64,000 nt of DNA from Phoebastria nigripes (GCA_035582835.1 JAYKAV010003099.1:2566363-2630362), one strand, 5' to 3'; shown: positions 47,801 to 64,000, numbered from the stretch's first letter. Notes: generated from the sequence alone by a model not told the origin. Translations and numbers: made by a program.

Positions 47801-50800
47801 CAGTGAGCTGTCAGGACATTTTGGAAGGATGTGTGTATCTCGAGCTTTTCATTCCACAGTATCTTACTGCGACATTAGTGTGTGTTTGTCAATCATTAGC
47901 GCTTGTTGGAGGTGAACAACTTTCTTTGGGGCACACTAACTCTTTAACCCACTTGTTGCTAAAGCCAACACTGGAAGGATTTAAATTCTTCTGGAGAGCA
48001 GTGTGGAAATTCACCGTAATGTGCTGCGTTTTCTACTAGTCATTATTCCTTCTCCCATTCTTACTGATAACATACTGACAGAAGAAACACTCATGTCTAT
48101 TTTGGATTCCTTTCGCGCCTTTCCAGGCCTCAGTCTCTTTCCAGCTTGAGTCTGATAAGACGACACATCATGTCTGGAAGTATTTCAGCAACATGGATAA
48201 TCTGGGCAGAGGAGATTTGTTTGAATGTCTCACTCCTTTGCTGGGACCAGGACTCAACATTCTCCTCTCCACCAGCAATGCAACAGGTGTAGCAAAGACA
48301 ATCTGAGGTGAAATTTCTGTGCATGGGGGACCAATCTGGAACAAAATGCCCTGGCTGAACTGATTCCATTTAGCTTCAAACTTTGAGATTTAGACTCAGT
48401 TCTGATTGACACCGGTCTGCTTTGGGAATGATTCTGTTTGCTCCTCTCTTTCCTTTAAAAAGACAGAGGCAGAGACAGAAAAGGATTGCAGTTTTCCTTC
48501 CTGGCCTCGAGAGCTGTTCCACTCTCAAGTTTACACTTGGAGCACTTTACTGATACAGCTGCACTGATATCCTTGCAGAGGACTTCATGCACTGACATAA
48601 ATATACGAGCAGAGATGCACTTGTGCGACTGACTCGCCTGTTGTAACCAAACCCAACCTGTATTGAAAGAAAGGCACATTTTTCCTTGTGTAACTTTGTC
48701 TTTTCACCTGCTCAACTTATCCTTGTGTAACATTATGGAGGGTGCCTGGTTGGGGATCACACTGTCTTGTAACCCACCAACATGGCCATGCCGAGATAAA
48801 TCTGTTTTCTAAAACTGCACTGGTGAATAGGTTTGGCTATAAGCAAGTGCAAAGTTTGCAGTACTGTGCTGTTTTGCTGGGAGGGGACGTAGGATGTAGC
48901 CTTTTTGCTTACCAAGGCTGGTTTAGGAACTGTGCTGTACTGTGGGCTATAGTGAAACTGATAGGCTGAGCACATGCGTGTTCTGTACTGTATGTGCAAG
49001 AATTGTGTGTGGGTATAATGGAGAATGCTATTCCTTATTGGAAAGCATTGCCTTTTTGCAGCTTCTCTGTTGGTGCTACAGTTCTGTTTATGGTCTGTTA
49101 AACAGCGTTAAAGTGCAGCTCCTCAAAATGCCACATGAAAGAGGGTATGCTCCCCTAAGTTTTTGCTGGAGTAAGTGCTTGTCTGAGTGTGGGTACTATG
49201 GATCAGCCGGTGTGCCGAAAGTGTGTTCCTTTCCTGGGCAGGAATAAGCCACATGGGAATAAATCAGGATACCTGTGTCCACACTGTCATGGTCGTACTT
49301 CCTTCGACTTGAACTTCATCCATATGCAGGAGCTTTAAGAGAGGCTTAGGGCTTGTCTGTTCTCACTGNGCAGGAAGCTAAGCCGTGGTGCTCTCAGCAG
49401 GAGCTGTGCGTGGGGAAGCTTAGCTCCTCCTGTTAGGAGCCTGTCTGTCTGCCCTGGGCAGTTGGTGGAGAGAGCAGTGTTCCTCTGGGTGTGCGGAGGG
49501 AGACCACCTTCCTCCCTTGGGCGTGTTAGGCAGTAGGGAGCACCTTCCCCTCTTCCCTCGAATTAGCAGCCTCCGCTCCCTGCACAGGGAGGGGTAGTAG
49601 GCTCCAAGATCCACATTTTTCCCTTTCTCACATACTGTTTGGGAGTTTAAATGAGATGCATAAACTCAGACAGTGGAAACTGCTTTGATGCCCTCTCAGG
49701 GAGCGACAGCAGCTTAGCTATCGCAGTTTATTCACACCTTAGCTGACCTGCAACTTCCTTGCATAGCTGAGCAAATTTATGGATCTACTCAACCTTAGCA
49801 AAATCAGCGAAGCACTTTTCATCTGAAATAGTAGANCACATACAGCCTTTTGCACTTGTTTGGCTGTGTTTGCTTTATTTAAGTTAACACACTGAGTTAT
49901 TCTGGAACAACACGCTTGTTCAAAGACAAGGCACTTAAATTAGTTTGGAAACAGATAAAGCTAAGTTGGTGCAACCCGTTTAGGGGAACATGCATAGGGG
50001 ATGAGTGGTGGTCATAAATGGAAGGGCTAGCACAGTGTAACAAGTTACTGCTCCTCTGTCAGCTAAGCTGCAATAATTAACTTGGTGGGTGGGTGCACTT
50101 ACTCTGCCCCATTACCAAGTATAATGTTACTGTGGCTCGGCTAACAAGTAGTATATTTATGTCATGGTAATTCAATCACTTTCATTTCATTGTTCATCCC
50201 CTTGAACTGACTTGATTGTCATATATTGATTTAGGTAGACTTTGCACGGGAAAGTTGCAGTGCTGTAGCTGTAAACCGAGAGCATGATTTAAACCAGTGG
50301 CAGCTCATCCGTTCTCACTACACTCATAATGCTTTTTGTCCTAAAACAAATCTGTTCTTTTTCAAAATAGTAATTTTAATCATTTTAATATATAAAAATA
50401 AATTTAAAAATTGAGTAGGAGAAAGCATTGGAGCACAAGAAGTGCACAAGGGAGGTCTGTTGATGGAGGAAGGTATTTTCTCTAATGAATCACTTTAATG
50501 GTTCTGCTGTGTACTGTGAAATGCCTCTAACAAGTTAACATACGGATCTGTGTCTGTTTATTAGACGTCTGTCTTCTCTGTCGATGTTTGCATGGAGCTG
50601 CCCCTAAGGATAACATCTGTAGCACTTGTAAATTGTATTAATAATGCTGATATATGGCATGCAGTACTGGTGATGTAAGGGAGAATTGCAGTGTAGCTTA
50701 TTAGGTACACAGAGCAGAAAACAATCCTTTAAATAGGTAATACGTAGGAATTGAGTGCTATTTGCAAGGGCTCTGTGTTTTACTTTGCTCCGAATACTTT

Positions 50801-51219
50801 TTGTACTTCGTTTCATTAAGAGGAGGTAATCTTCCTGTAACATGTAGCCTCTTAAATTCAGTTGGAAGTGGAATTTGCCTGTATCTAAACCCCCCTCCCT
50901 AACAGGTGTCACGAAGGACCTCTCGGGTGTTGTGGTTTATCTTTTCGAAACGTGTTTAAAGAGCGCTGCAGTATGGGGAAAGGGATAAAGCAGATGGCAG
51001 TTTTAGCTTTGCAGTTTCTGCAAATGACAATTAGTGTTGTACTTAGTAAAGAACAGTTAAGTGTTTCCAGAAACCTAAGTTATGGTATTTGAACACCTTG
51101 TAAATATAGGTTCCTCTGTGTGTTTGGTTTTTTTCTTAAAATTTGGTATAACCATAACACTGAGAAGGAATTAATGTATAAATGCATGGGAAAAGATTAA
51201 TGACTTTAATTGTAGATGG

Positions 51220-51310
51220 TAGTGGAATTATTCATATCCGCATTTTACAAGTGGGCAACTGACAAGCCTACAGCATGGGGTGTCAAGAACTGAGCTGAGG
51301 TGTCAGCATG
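51220..51310 (-). mobile_element. Possible MIR-like fragment
   Basis: 'CATATCCGCATTTTACAAGTGGGCAA' followed by 'AGCATGGGGTGTCAAGAACTGAGCTGAGG' resembles the MIR reverse complement (CCCATTTTACAGATGAGGAAACTGAGG region), with many changes. This is a weak call. Confidence 0.35.
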
Positions 51311-54300
51311 CTGTTTTGTAGCTGTCTTTTTTGTAATTCTTTGCAGGTATAGCAGAAGCTTGGAGATGCTCTGCCCAGCAGGGAAGTATTCAAGCTCCTG
51401 GTTTTTTGTTTTTGTTTTTGGCCTTTTCTTCAAAATGCTTTGTGTCCAATAATCTCTTGTTTTGGAAATCAAAGTGCAGAAAAAGAAACAATCATGACAA
51501 AACCTGTTGTGGAAAGACTATGTGTAATTCATTCACTGTATGCTGAATCAAACAGTGAGTTTGAGGTTTTTTTCTTATACTGTAAAAGTACACAGAACAC
51601 CATATGCTAATTAAAAAGGGGAAGGGCAGACTCTCTTTTTCAGAACACAAATGTTTAACTGTGCAGATCACATCCTTTAAAAAGCAGAAAAAGAGAACCC
51701 TGCAAGGGTGTAGATGTCCAATAATCCCATTAGGAGTTCTGAAGTGTGTGCGGGTGTTGCCACGTAATGCTTTATCGGGTGTACCTAAATGCTTCTGTTA
51801 TGCACGTATCATCTGAAACTTGGGTCAGTGCCAGAGTATGGGGTTTTGGGGGTTTGTTTTGGTTTTTTTGTTTGTTTGTTTTTAAATAATTTAACTGAAA
51901 TATGGTTTGCTGACCTGAAATTCGCAAAACTGATTTCTGGAGTCACAGGATGAATCGGCAGTCATATCATGTGTTGGATAAGTGATGCTTTGGAGAAGGT
52001 AGGCTGTGAAGTAATAGATGAACAGAGGGGAATTAGGAGACAGAGCCTTGAAGGAGGTGGGTTGTAGTACTGACCTGCACTGTGATTTTTTTATTTTTAG
52101 TTTTTCTTTTTAAGACCATTATATCTTGCCAATTTGTGCCTCTTTCCTGGCTTGTCTAGACTGCTCACTCCTTAGGGCAGAGGCTCTGTGCCTCTGTTGA
52201 GTTGAGATGTTTAACCTGTCAATTCATTGCCCTAGCAATCAGTCAAGCTCCAGCTTTTATTCCATCTCCCCATCCCACTTGCAATGTCTGGTCATGGGCA
52301 GAGTCTGGAGTCTCCTACCATGTGTACTGTCCTTGTACAGTGTCTGGTGCGTGGTTGTCCTTTCTGTGTGTTGCTGCACGGCAACAATAATGGTGACCAA
52401 GCCTGGATGAACCATACCAGGGCTTCTCTCCCCCTGCTTCTAGTCTGTAGTTCAGAAAAGTAGAGTGGATGTGTATGATGCAGCATTTAACAGTAGCCTG
52501 TGATCAACCACGTTTTCAAACTGGACGAAATGGGAAGCTTTAACTTCCTATCTCCTCACTCTATTCATTCCTCCTTTCTTCTCCTGACTTTCTCTGTTTT
52601 GCTTTCTCCCACAGGGTGTAGGTTAGCTGCCTGTTTCCTCTTCCAGTTTATCTGCTCAGTAGTATTTGTATGTTTCTTTCCACCAATTTTGCTTTCTGAA
52701 GGAAAGTAAGCAAAAGGAACCCTAGGCTGACTTCTGCTGAAGCCAATGAGTATCAGGTTAAGATTGTTCAGCATCATCATCCAGTACTGAAGTGATTAAC
52801 AGCTTCAGCCTGCTTGCTTGTCACTTTGGTGGTGAGTCCGGGATGGACCTATTGCTCCTGGACTTTTAGATGTATGTTTTCTTCTTAGCAGCTGTTAGCA
52901 AGTGAGATTTTTCCTCCTTTGCTCCTTGTGCGCTGTGGCAGTATTGCCTGATGGCTGGGCAAGCAGGAATCCAAAGATCCCCTGCCACTGAGCCTGTTAC
53001 AACATCAGGCTGTCACACAGTTTCAGTCTCCCACTTACAGAGCAGTTGGGTATGCTGACATGAAGGATGCTAATAAAGGGTGACTGCAGTTCAAACCCAA
53101 GTGGCCAAATGGATTTGTAGTTCTGATTGGTCTTGAAGTATGAATTTGAATGCACAACAAGCAAGGGTGAGTAGAGGTGGAACAGTAGATTCTGTCCATC
53201 TGTGAAGTTTAAAGTGATAATAATACCAGAAACATTGAGAAGTGGAATAACAAAGAAGGCATCCAGTAGACAGCATTTATTCCAGTTCTGAATTTGCAGA
53301 ATTGGCCAGTCTGAAGAAATTGTGGCCAAGTCTGTAGAGTCTTTTGCTATGGCCATCAGCAAGGTTTGAGTTTGGGATCATCAAACTTTTTCCCCCTCCT
53401 TGGCCTACTTTCATGTAAACATGGAGATTCCTCTTCTTGACTAGGCAGCAATTTATTTTTGTGGTGCTTTAGGAAACGTGATGAAAGAGAACAAGATCTC
53501 CATGCTCTTGCACACCTTATGCTTGTACAATGGGAATTCTCTAGCTGGGATCACGTTCTGCAGCAATCCTGCAGTGAGAGGTTGTATCTTCAGGGCTGGG
53601 TAGCGTTGACTAGATCGGCTATCATAGCTATTGTAGCTGCAACAATGGGAGCATCCACAAGTCTGATCAGTCTGAATAGACTCTCCAGCCCCAGATATCT
53701 AGCACTTAACCTCCTTTGTCATTTTATGTTTCCCTAATGGACAGCTAGAGAAGGGGTTGACCCAGATAGAGGGGGCCAGAAAGTGTGGAGAGCTTGAGTG
53801 TGTTTCTGTCTTTGCCTAAACCTTCCTTAGAAAGAGATTTATCTTGATTGACCAATTAGTTGTATCTTGTAGGTGATAAGTCTGCAAAACCCTCTGTGGA
53901 GAGGTGCTGAGCCACAGAAACTGTGCGACTTATCAAGAGGGGAAAGTTGCTTGGCACTTTGCAGGATGGGGCTTGAAGTGGTTACTGAATCACAGAGGAC
54001 TGAGCTGCTGTCTGTGTTGTGGTTTATACTCTACTTCCAATGTGCCTTCAGCCATGTTCCTGCCTCCCCTAGGTCCCCTGCCCCCCCATCCTGCTCCTGG
54101 CATGTTGGGAGCTCGTGTGGTATGTGGCCATGTGCCAGCACCTTCCCAGTGCTTCCTTTTTGCGTAATGTCCAAGGCTGCAGGGATTCTGCTGCACGTGG
54201 GCTTTTGGGGGACTGCAGCAACCCCTACAAGTGCTAGAAATTGCCAAATAAGCGTTCAGTGTGTTGCTGTGCACTAGATAAGAGAGAGCATACGCTCAGA

Positions 54301-56744
54301 AGCAGGTTCACCTTCTCTCCTTTCTCTGTAAACCTTGACTGCCTGCTGTCTGGCTTCTCTGGCTCTTCTGCTGGTTATGAGATGTTGTGGGTTCAACCCT
54401 GTGGGTCATATAAGGTAATTTCATTGCATCTCCACCTTTCCCCTCTAGGAAGAAATGGCACGAGCAGACTCTGCCCGGGCATGTGATTCTCCCAAACACT
54501 TTCCTTTCTGTGCCAAATCTCTGTTACGAAAATGAAGGCTGAAACAGCGCAACGCTTTTTTTTTTTCCTTCCATTGCCATAAAGGTATAATTGGTGTATC
54601 TTGTTGTGAGAGGCACAACCACCAGCAATTGCCTGTGAAGCACCTACCCATTCCCATCCTATTGATTTGACTCTGTCTTACCAGAGTGTTGATGTGCAAG
54701 CCACCAGCTGCTTTACGTACGCTGAAACCTGTTCATAGATGTTTATTTCCACTGCTACAACTAAGCGTTTGTTAATGTTTTCATTGTAGGTCACTCGGTT
54801 AATTTGCTGAAGTACTTCCTGGAAGATTTTTTGCAAGTGCAGTTCACTTTATTTCAGAAATCTCAGTCCAATCCTTACTGCAGAGTCAGGTCTCACAGCT
54901 GGCTGAACTCCTCCAGTCAGGAATCCAACACAGAGCATGCTCTTCAACCACTCGCACTTTTTCTTCCTCCTGTAGCCTTGTTAACAAAACTGTGTGTAAC
55001 TCCAGAGCTTGCACAAAACCAACATATGTTCCGAGTTAAAATTTGTCTCCGTGTTTTCAGAGGACCACAAAAAGTAGGGCTGCAAGAAATGTCCAGAGGT
55101 CATTCTGTCCTTCTCCTCACTCCAAAACAAGATCAACCATACCTAATCCATTACTGAGGCCAGTTATTTAAACTGTTCTCAAAAGCAAATTCAAAGCTAT
55201 GAAAATGAACTTGTTACAGTGTGAAACATCACTCCCTGCACTTGAAACTGCAGCCTTTAGAAATCAGTTGAGCCCCATATGATTTGTGTGTTGCAGGAGG
55301 TATGTGACATGCATCTAAATTCTTGCTCAGACTTGATCAGAAGGTGCTTCCTGCGGCATTAGCAACTTGGTGGAGAGAAATACTCTGGCCTGTAATTGTC
55401 AGAAAGACCAACATTTTATCTGAGGTGCCTAGAATAGTGCTTATAAAAGTCCCCAGTGCTTTTATAGTCAAGATAAAGTGACTTTGGGATACCCCTGAGT
55501 TTGAAGGCATGATGTGAGACATCTTAAAGCAGCCTGCTTTGCAGGGAGCACTGAGTATGTATCAGAACTGAAGGCCCTTGAAATCACCAGTTACTTCTGG
55601 CTGCTTCTGATCTACTGGTTAGGAACCCACAGGCTCCTTACTGAGGAAACACCTGCTCTTATAATAGCCAAGGAAAGACCAAGGGTGGGAAACCCATCTG
55701 CATAATCTGATGAGCATTAAACTAACCAAGTCAAAAGCCAAGGAACGGACTTAATCTTCTATGATCTTTTTCCCTCCCTCATGCAGAGGTTAAGTTAAGG
55801 ACACAGTTGCATCTCCCAGTCTCAGGATGTTAAGGGGGCTGTGCTCAAAGTAATATGCATGAAAAGCAAATCTCTGATGTGTGGAATTAATGANGTGGGA
55901 GACAACGAGGACAGCTGAATGGACTTTCAGAGTGCAAAGCTGCAGTGTGGCACTCGCAAGCCAAATTCCCATTTCCTGCAGTGAAGCCAGGTGCAAGTGC
56001 TTTGTCCCCAGGTCTTGAGGGGGTGACATANTGTGTATAGCGTGCGTGCGTCTGCCAGGGCGGTGTTGGCTGATAAAGCAACTCGTCTGTCCTCNAGTCT
56101 TGGTCCCAAATAGCACATCCCTTGTGTTTGAAGAGAACATCCCTGCTGACATGGAGTTAGTAGGTAGTGAAAGCTCCTGAAGTTCAATTCCTGTATGGGG
56201 CTGTGAAGGGAAAGGAGGGCAGAGTAGGAGGAAAAGGAGGACCCACCAGCTTTGTTTCCTTCTGAAGAGCCTGGAGGAGTGGTGGTGTAGCCCTTACTTT
56301 CTACAGTTATAGAATGAAATGGGTACAACCCTCACTTAATAATCTTACCTGACTTTAAGGTTGTGTTGAGGTGTAGTAGTAGTAGTGCACTAAAACTCTC
56401 CTGCAGTTGTAAGAAAGTCTGGGCAAGATGATCATGGGCCTGCTGCTTCTTTGAGATGGGGAGTAACATATGGTGGCACAAGCTTCCAGCTATTGCTACT
56501 GTTGGGGAAAAAGGGACCGAGCGTCTGCTTTGGTGGCTGCAAGGAGCCTATGCGGGGGAGTAATGCTTGGAGCAGTAGCGTGAGGATGCCTGCTCCAGCT
56601 GCCTTGCTGTCTCAGTGTGGTTCTGGCTGCTGGCTCTGNCCTACCTTCAGAAAGGCTCAGTCGCTGCCTTTCATGCCTGTGTGAGCAGCGCTGCTTCGGA
56701 GGTGCTGTTTCTCTGATGGGCTGACTAATGAAACCGGGGCTAGG

Positions 56745-56965
56745 CACTGGCCGGGGTTCAGGGCTCTGGTCTTGGCTCTGCTGCAGGCTTGCTGGGTGGC
56801 CCCGAGCAGGTCGCTTCACCACAGTGTGAAGCATGAGTTGTGAGTGCCAGCTCTTCGAGGTATGAACGGGGTCTTACTGTAAGTCTGCAGAGTGCTAAGT
56901 GCTGAGGGACCTTGGACTCTGCACAGCCTCCATGTGCTACTGTAATGTAAATAATAATGTGGAGA
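56745..56965 (+). mobile_element. MIR-like CORE-SINE remnant
   Basis: 'GCTCTGGTCTTGGCTCTGCTGC', then 'TTGCTGGGTGGCCCCGAGCAGG', then 'TCGCTTCACC' reproduces the MIR core order. The 3' side (AGAGTGCTAAGTGCTGAGG) is more diverged, so the right boundary is approximate. Confidence 0.6.
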
Positions 56966-58934
56966 TAAAGATGAGGTCAAGGAACATCTCTTAAACTTGG
57001 TAATTTTCTCTGATGGGAAGATTTATATTGCTGTTTCTGGCTGGGCTGGAATTGCGCCAGTTTTTGATCAGTGTCCAAGTAACCATGCAGAGATACTATA
57101 CCAAGGGGAAAAAAAAAAAGAGTTGCTGGGCTCACATGCTAACATAAAGCTTGCTACCTTCTAATTTTGCAATCAAAACAAATACCATCCTGTACTGCAC
57201 GAACAGCAGCAAGGGAGTGAGCCATCCGTTAAATGTTCAGCACTGCCAAAGGAAGTGGCAGAACAGTTAGCTGAAGCAGCAGGCTTACTGGCACAGTGCA
57301 CATTTCATGGGGCTTTATAGCTTCTTTTAAAATAGTCTCCACCACTGCAGACAGTCTGTGGGCTGCATCAGCTGAGTAAAATGTTATCCTGCTAGTACAG
57401 GGAATTATTAACATGTTTTCTCCATGCCAACTGTCTCTCCACTGACTGACCCATGCAAGCAACTCAATGAAAGAAAAGTTAAAAAACCAAAATCCTTCCA
57501 ACCTAGCTAGGTTTTTTTTGATGACTGGTTTGGCTGAGGGATAAGCCAAACACTGTAGCCTTGCTGGATGCCACACTGAGGTTGCAACTTAGCACAAAAG
57601 GACAGACTTAAACTCCAGAGGAGCAAGATTTACTTGAGAGTTTGGGTTTTGCTTTTAGTTATCGTCTCAGGCTGGGATGAGTAAGAAGGAGGAGAAATGC
57701 ACAATGTGGGAAGCAGTGTACACACTCTTCATGTATGACAGCAAAAGGGTGTACTTTAAATTTGTAATATCAAAACTGTACATGTGCAGCCAGAAGAATC
57801 AAGAACAGCTTCTGTTACTTGAACATTACAGGTCTGAGGAACAGGATAAGTAGTAATTCAAAAATTTGAATTTAAGAAGTTATTACGCCAGGGCTAAAAG
57901 AAGTCCAACCTTAGGCCCTCACTAGAAGATGCACACGATGTCTGTGCCAAGGCTGGTTTTGGCAGTCTTTGTTCCAGGCATGTACGGTACCTTGTACAGC
58001 GATGTCCTGGTTCACAACTGGGCTCCCTAATAGTTTAAATAATTATTGATACTAATGCAATTTCAGTAGATGCTGAAGTGCTTAGACTAGAGCTGTGTAT
58101 TTTGATTCTACTTGTAGTTATGGGACAATTTGTATAAGCTTGCTTGGTTTTTGTGTGTGAGTCTACTTAAGTGTTGTGTTGGATGATTTGTATTGTAAGT
58201 TGGGATGTCAGATGGTCATGCCTCTCACTTTCCTCATTTGATAAATGAGGTCTGACAACTAGCAGTTTCTCAGGCAGGGCCATGGCCTCTCTGAATTCAA
58301 TGTCTTGGATATTTCCAAAGCATTTGTACCCTCAGCTTCCAGATTCCTCATAATCCTGCTTTTTACGTTCTTAAAAAGAATATTATTTTGAAACTTTAGA
58401 AGTAAAGGAATGGATGTAGAAACAAACTTTTAGTTTTAAAAATTAAGGAATAATCTGATATCAAAGCAGCTTCCCCAGCAAATGATGAGGAAGCTGATGG
58501 ACCAAGGGTTAAAGGGTGCAGTGAGGCACATGCCCATTAAAGCTGTATTTATGCCAGGAACAGATACTTCCAGTGCTGCTGAGATAGCCCAGGTAGCTAT
58601 TCCTGTCTTTCAGCTGCAGGATCCAGCATTTAAATGACAGTGCTGCTAAGAGGTTTGGGGTTTGTAGCCACTTTTGGTTGTAGTAACCAATGAGTTGGAG
58701 CATGCAAGTTAAAGAGGATCAGCTGTCAGAGGACTAGCTGAGTTGGCTGTCATGATTCTGCCCCTCCTATTTTTGGTAATGTTCTTAATTAAAATCCTTT
58801 CTGAGTTGTGTCACTGATGACTGTTACATGCTTCTCTTATGTGGACTGTACAAGCCCTCTTATGTGCATGTGAAGAGGCAGTGCACGTCCCAGAGAGTTT
58901 GCAGGCTGGCTGGGTGGAGCAGATGAAGACAGAA

Positions 58935-59065
58935 GGGAACTATCACTATCTCNATGGCACAGATGAGGAGCTGTGGTGTGAAGATACTGAACACCTTGGC
59001 TAAGGTCAGAGAGGGAGTTTGGGAGAGGCAGGAGCTAGATCTGTGTTTTTTGAATTACAGTTCTG
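58935..59065 (-). mobile_element. MIR-like CORE-SINE remnant, reverse orientation
   Basis: 'GGCACAGATGAGGAGCTG', then 'CACCTTGGCTAAGGTCAGA', then 'GGGAGAGGCAGGAGCTAGA', then 'TCTGTGTTTTTTGAATTACAG' follows the block order of a MIR on the minus strand. A single unresolved N falls inside it. Confidence 0.6.
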
Positions 59066-61649
59066 GGATTTAATAAAAGTTAATTAAAAAAAAAAAACTT
59101 ATCAAATGGAGTTTGAGAGTAGGAGGAGATCAGTCAAATGAAAAGAGAATAGTTGTATTTAACCTTAGGTTATTTAAAGGGAAGACTTAAGTTACACTGC
59201 GTAGTTTCAAACTTGTGACTGAAATCCTCTATAGCAGTAGGAATTGCTCTCTGTGGGTGTTTTATTTCCCGTCAATCCTTGCATTGCATTCAGTTTGTTA
59301 ATCAAGANGACAGCAAACAAAATGCTTCAATGGTGGTCACCAGGGGCCTGTAGTCAGCATTGCATACACTCAGATGATGGATGTTGCTCAAAGGCCTTGG
59401 GGTCTGAAATCCATGCAGAGAGCTGCCCAGAAGGAGACTGAGTGAAACTTCCCAATTATCTTTTTTTCTTCTTTTTAATTCTTTGTCTATTCCCCCCCCC
59501 TTGATCTGAAGATTGCGTTTTGCAATATTTCTGCTGCTGCTTTGAGTTGATGGAACATCAGGAGAAAATGCTTCCCCAGTTTCTTCCAAATCTGAAATCC
59601 CAAGTAACATCCTAGTTTTGAAATTCCTTGTCCAGAGGATGCCAGCATCCCTCCTGGCTGCTTGGTGATCACCCTGCCTGCCAACAGCAGCACAACNAGC
59701 ACGGTCAGACGAGATGGCTGGGGAACAGAGACTAGTCCTTTTTGAACTACTAAGCTGGGCTCTTGAGTTATCAAAGAATAGGGACCAGAGGCCTGNTTTT
59801 GGATCTATACTTGTGCCATATACATGGCACAAGAAAGTCCTACTGTCGTCTCTGCTTTTTCTACATCCTTGGAATATAATGGGTCTTGTGAATGGATGAT
59901 GGCAGAGTCGTAACTGGTCTTGTCTGTTCCCTGCACACATAAGCATGCGTACTCACACACGGATTTGTTTTAGGTTTTTAACAATTTCATTTTTCCATAG
60001 ACGCACTATAAAAAAATTAACTATACAATTAACCCCCCAAAAAATAAACCAGATCTGGTTTCTGGAGCCAGGGACACCTGTGAGCCAAGCCAAACTGGTC
60101 CACAGCAAGGTGCACCCAGCGGCCGTGGCACCTGGAGCACTTGGGTGTCCCTGATGGCTGTGGCACCCAGAGCGCTGGCTGCTTTACGGTGTGGTTCCCT
60201 GTGCCACAATGTCACCGGGGCGCCGGAGTGTTCTCTTAGTTACGGAGCTGCTGGGGCAGCAGCTGGTGTCCAGAATGCAAATGCCTCCGCTACCTGGGTG
60301 AGCCCAAGACGACCGATATTTAAACATTCCTCTCTGCTGCAGATCTGTTTATGTTTGTACACATCTATTTTTATAAAATTCCCCCAAATTAGGTATGTGT
60401 TTACTTTTTGCCATCATCTAATCAGCAACTCAAAGGATAAATTGATGTTCTATATTTAGTCCAGATATTCAGTAGAGATGATTACGGATGTATCAAAGAA
60501 GAGGGGTTCCCCCTCCCCCCCCCCCAAGGATTTCTTAATGCTCTCTCCTTCTTCCTGTATTACTGCATCTTCTGTCTCTGCTCATGTTTCTCTCTGTGCA
60601 ACCAAGAAGCATATGTCAGCGAGAGTATTTGTGTGGCTTTCTGAACATATTTGAAATAATTTGCCTCTGGAAAGTGATTGTGGTCTGTTTGCCATGAGAA
60701 GAGTAGCTGCAGTCCTGATGTGAATTGAAATATCAAATGTTTATGGAAGATGACATAGCAAAGCTGTTTACCATATGGTATACAAGACACAGTGATACTA
60801 GACCATTTTTTTCCCTGGAGTTTGCTGGGAAAAAAATAGAATACAATAACGCAATTTGTGTATTCTTCTGTATTTCATATGTGCCTTTAAGAGAGAGCAT
60901 GACAGTGCTCTCTTAGCCAAGTCATGGGATATAGGTATAATATTAACTATTATTTATATTGAGCCTGTATTTTGAGACTTCCATACGAAACTGAGGGCCC
61001 AGTCAGGTACATGTAGTAAGGGTAATAGTAAGACATTTATGAGATTCAAAGTGCAGATCACTTCAAGTTAGGATGTTTCTGGTGGCACCTTTCATTCACA
61101 ACTGTTCGCAGCACCTCCTTCTGCCTCTTCTTTTATTTCTCTGGATTGAGCTGTTGTCTGCTCTTGATTATGGGATTTTAGACTAACTGTTGCACCAGTG
61201 TAGAGACTTGTAAGCTGACTCAGTGCCAGCCAGCATGGGTCTAAAGACAATGCAGTTAAGTTTACATGGAGCTGCAAGCTATGGATTTACTAGCTTGGAT
61301 CAGCACATTCATGGGAATCTCTGCATTACATCCTAACTGTATTCCCTAACAGTATTCTTATCCTACCCCATGTGTTCTCTTTGCACGAAGATGCTTTCTG
61401 AGCCAGATACAGCAAGAACTAGTCCTGTGAAGCTTAATGGCTCTCTGCAGGCTTTGAATTTGGGAATTGCTGTTCCACTGTCTCTTAGGTCTTGAACCGT
61501 GCCCATCATCAAGATAAAGTGTGTTACAAGGGAACGAAGCAGATGGGGTAAAGAGCCTGAGTTAAGACACTTCTGCTGTTGATTGAATATGCCTACTTCA
61601 AGTAACTATCTGTATTTACACATTGTCCTCTTCCTCTCATTTGATCTAG

Positions 61650-64000
<2,351 letters not shown>

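Larger units (their letters stand above)
45061..61649 (+). other. Presumed first intron of BRD3
   Basis: No coding exon, RNA gene or young transposon is visible. The content is T- and TG-rich simple sequence at 45,661-45,717, 47,659-47,706 and 51,840-51,885, an AT microsatellite near 45,080-45,110, several old MIR-like fragments (51.2, 56.8 and 58.9 kb), and a possible ancient LINE 3' fragment near 52.1-52.4 kb. Short open frames are scattered on both strands with no domain or conservation signal. I looked for a BRD3 antisense small-protein gene, as known in mammals near BRD3, and did not recognise one. Confidence 0.5.

Noticed and set aside
52130..52370. Ancient LINE 3' end ('CTCACTCCTTAGGGCAGAGG' ... 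'TACAGTGTCTGGTG')
   Set aside because: It is reminiscent of old L3/CR1-like tails, but too diverged and interrupted to call from memory.

Overview
The window is vertebrate nuclear DNA, most likely from a bird. It carries the WDR5 and BRD3 genes in divergent orientation, a CR1 LINE end of the avian type, an ERVL-like solo LTR, compact introns and few repeats. Nothing bacterial, plasmid-like or CRISPR-like is present. About two dozen isolated single N bases and one 24-N gap mark it as a draft assembly.

Layout, left to right. Positions 1-13,460 hold no gene I can support. They alternate GC-rich anonymous sequence with AT-rich blocks that look like conserved non-coding elements, the best at about 0.84-1.3 kb. 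At 14,125-15,965 (minus) a complete three-exon gene encodes a small GPI-anchored Ly6/uPAR (LU) domain protein with all ten LU cysteines and a polyadenylation signal at 14,003. A small CpG-rich promoter-like block (18,230-18,620) precedes a U6atac minor-spliceosome snRNA gene (18,786-18,910, plus) with an external Pol III promoter (PSE, TATA) and a T14 terminator. WDR5 occupies about 20.4-35.3 kb on the minus strand: 13 coding exons give an intact 334-codon WD40 protein, with an untranslated first exon in a CpG island at 34.5-35.6 kb. WDR5 introns contain a CR1 3' end and an 842-bp solo LTR with a perfect 5-bp target duplication. Positions 35.8-43.4 kb are intergenic. A second CpG island (43.6-45.06 kb) is the probable BRD3 promoter. 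After about 16.5 kb of presumed intron comes the first coding exon of BRD3 (exon 61,650-61,966; ATG at 61,766), which carries the start of bromodomain 1 including the WPF shelf. The rest of BRD3 lies beyond the right edge.

WDR5 and BRD3 are both chromatin regulators. WDR5 is the scaffold of MLL/SET1 H3K4 methyltransferase complexes, and BRD3 is a BET acetyl-lysine reader. Their divergent arrangement, with U6atac beyond the WDR5 3' end, resembles human 9q34 as I remember it. On that map RXRA would lie off the left edge, so the left 13 kb may be RXRA-flanking regulatory DNA; this is inference only. The least familiar gene in the window is the LU-domain gene, which I cannot assign to a named family member.
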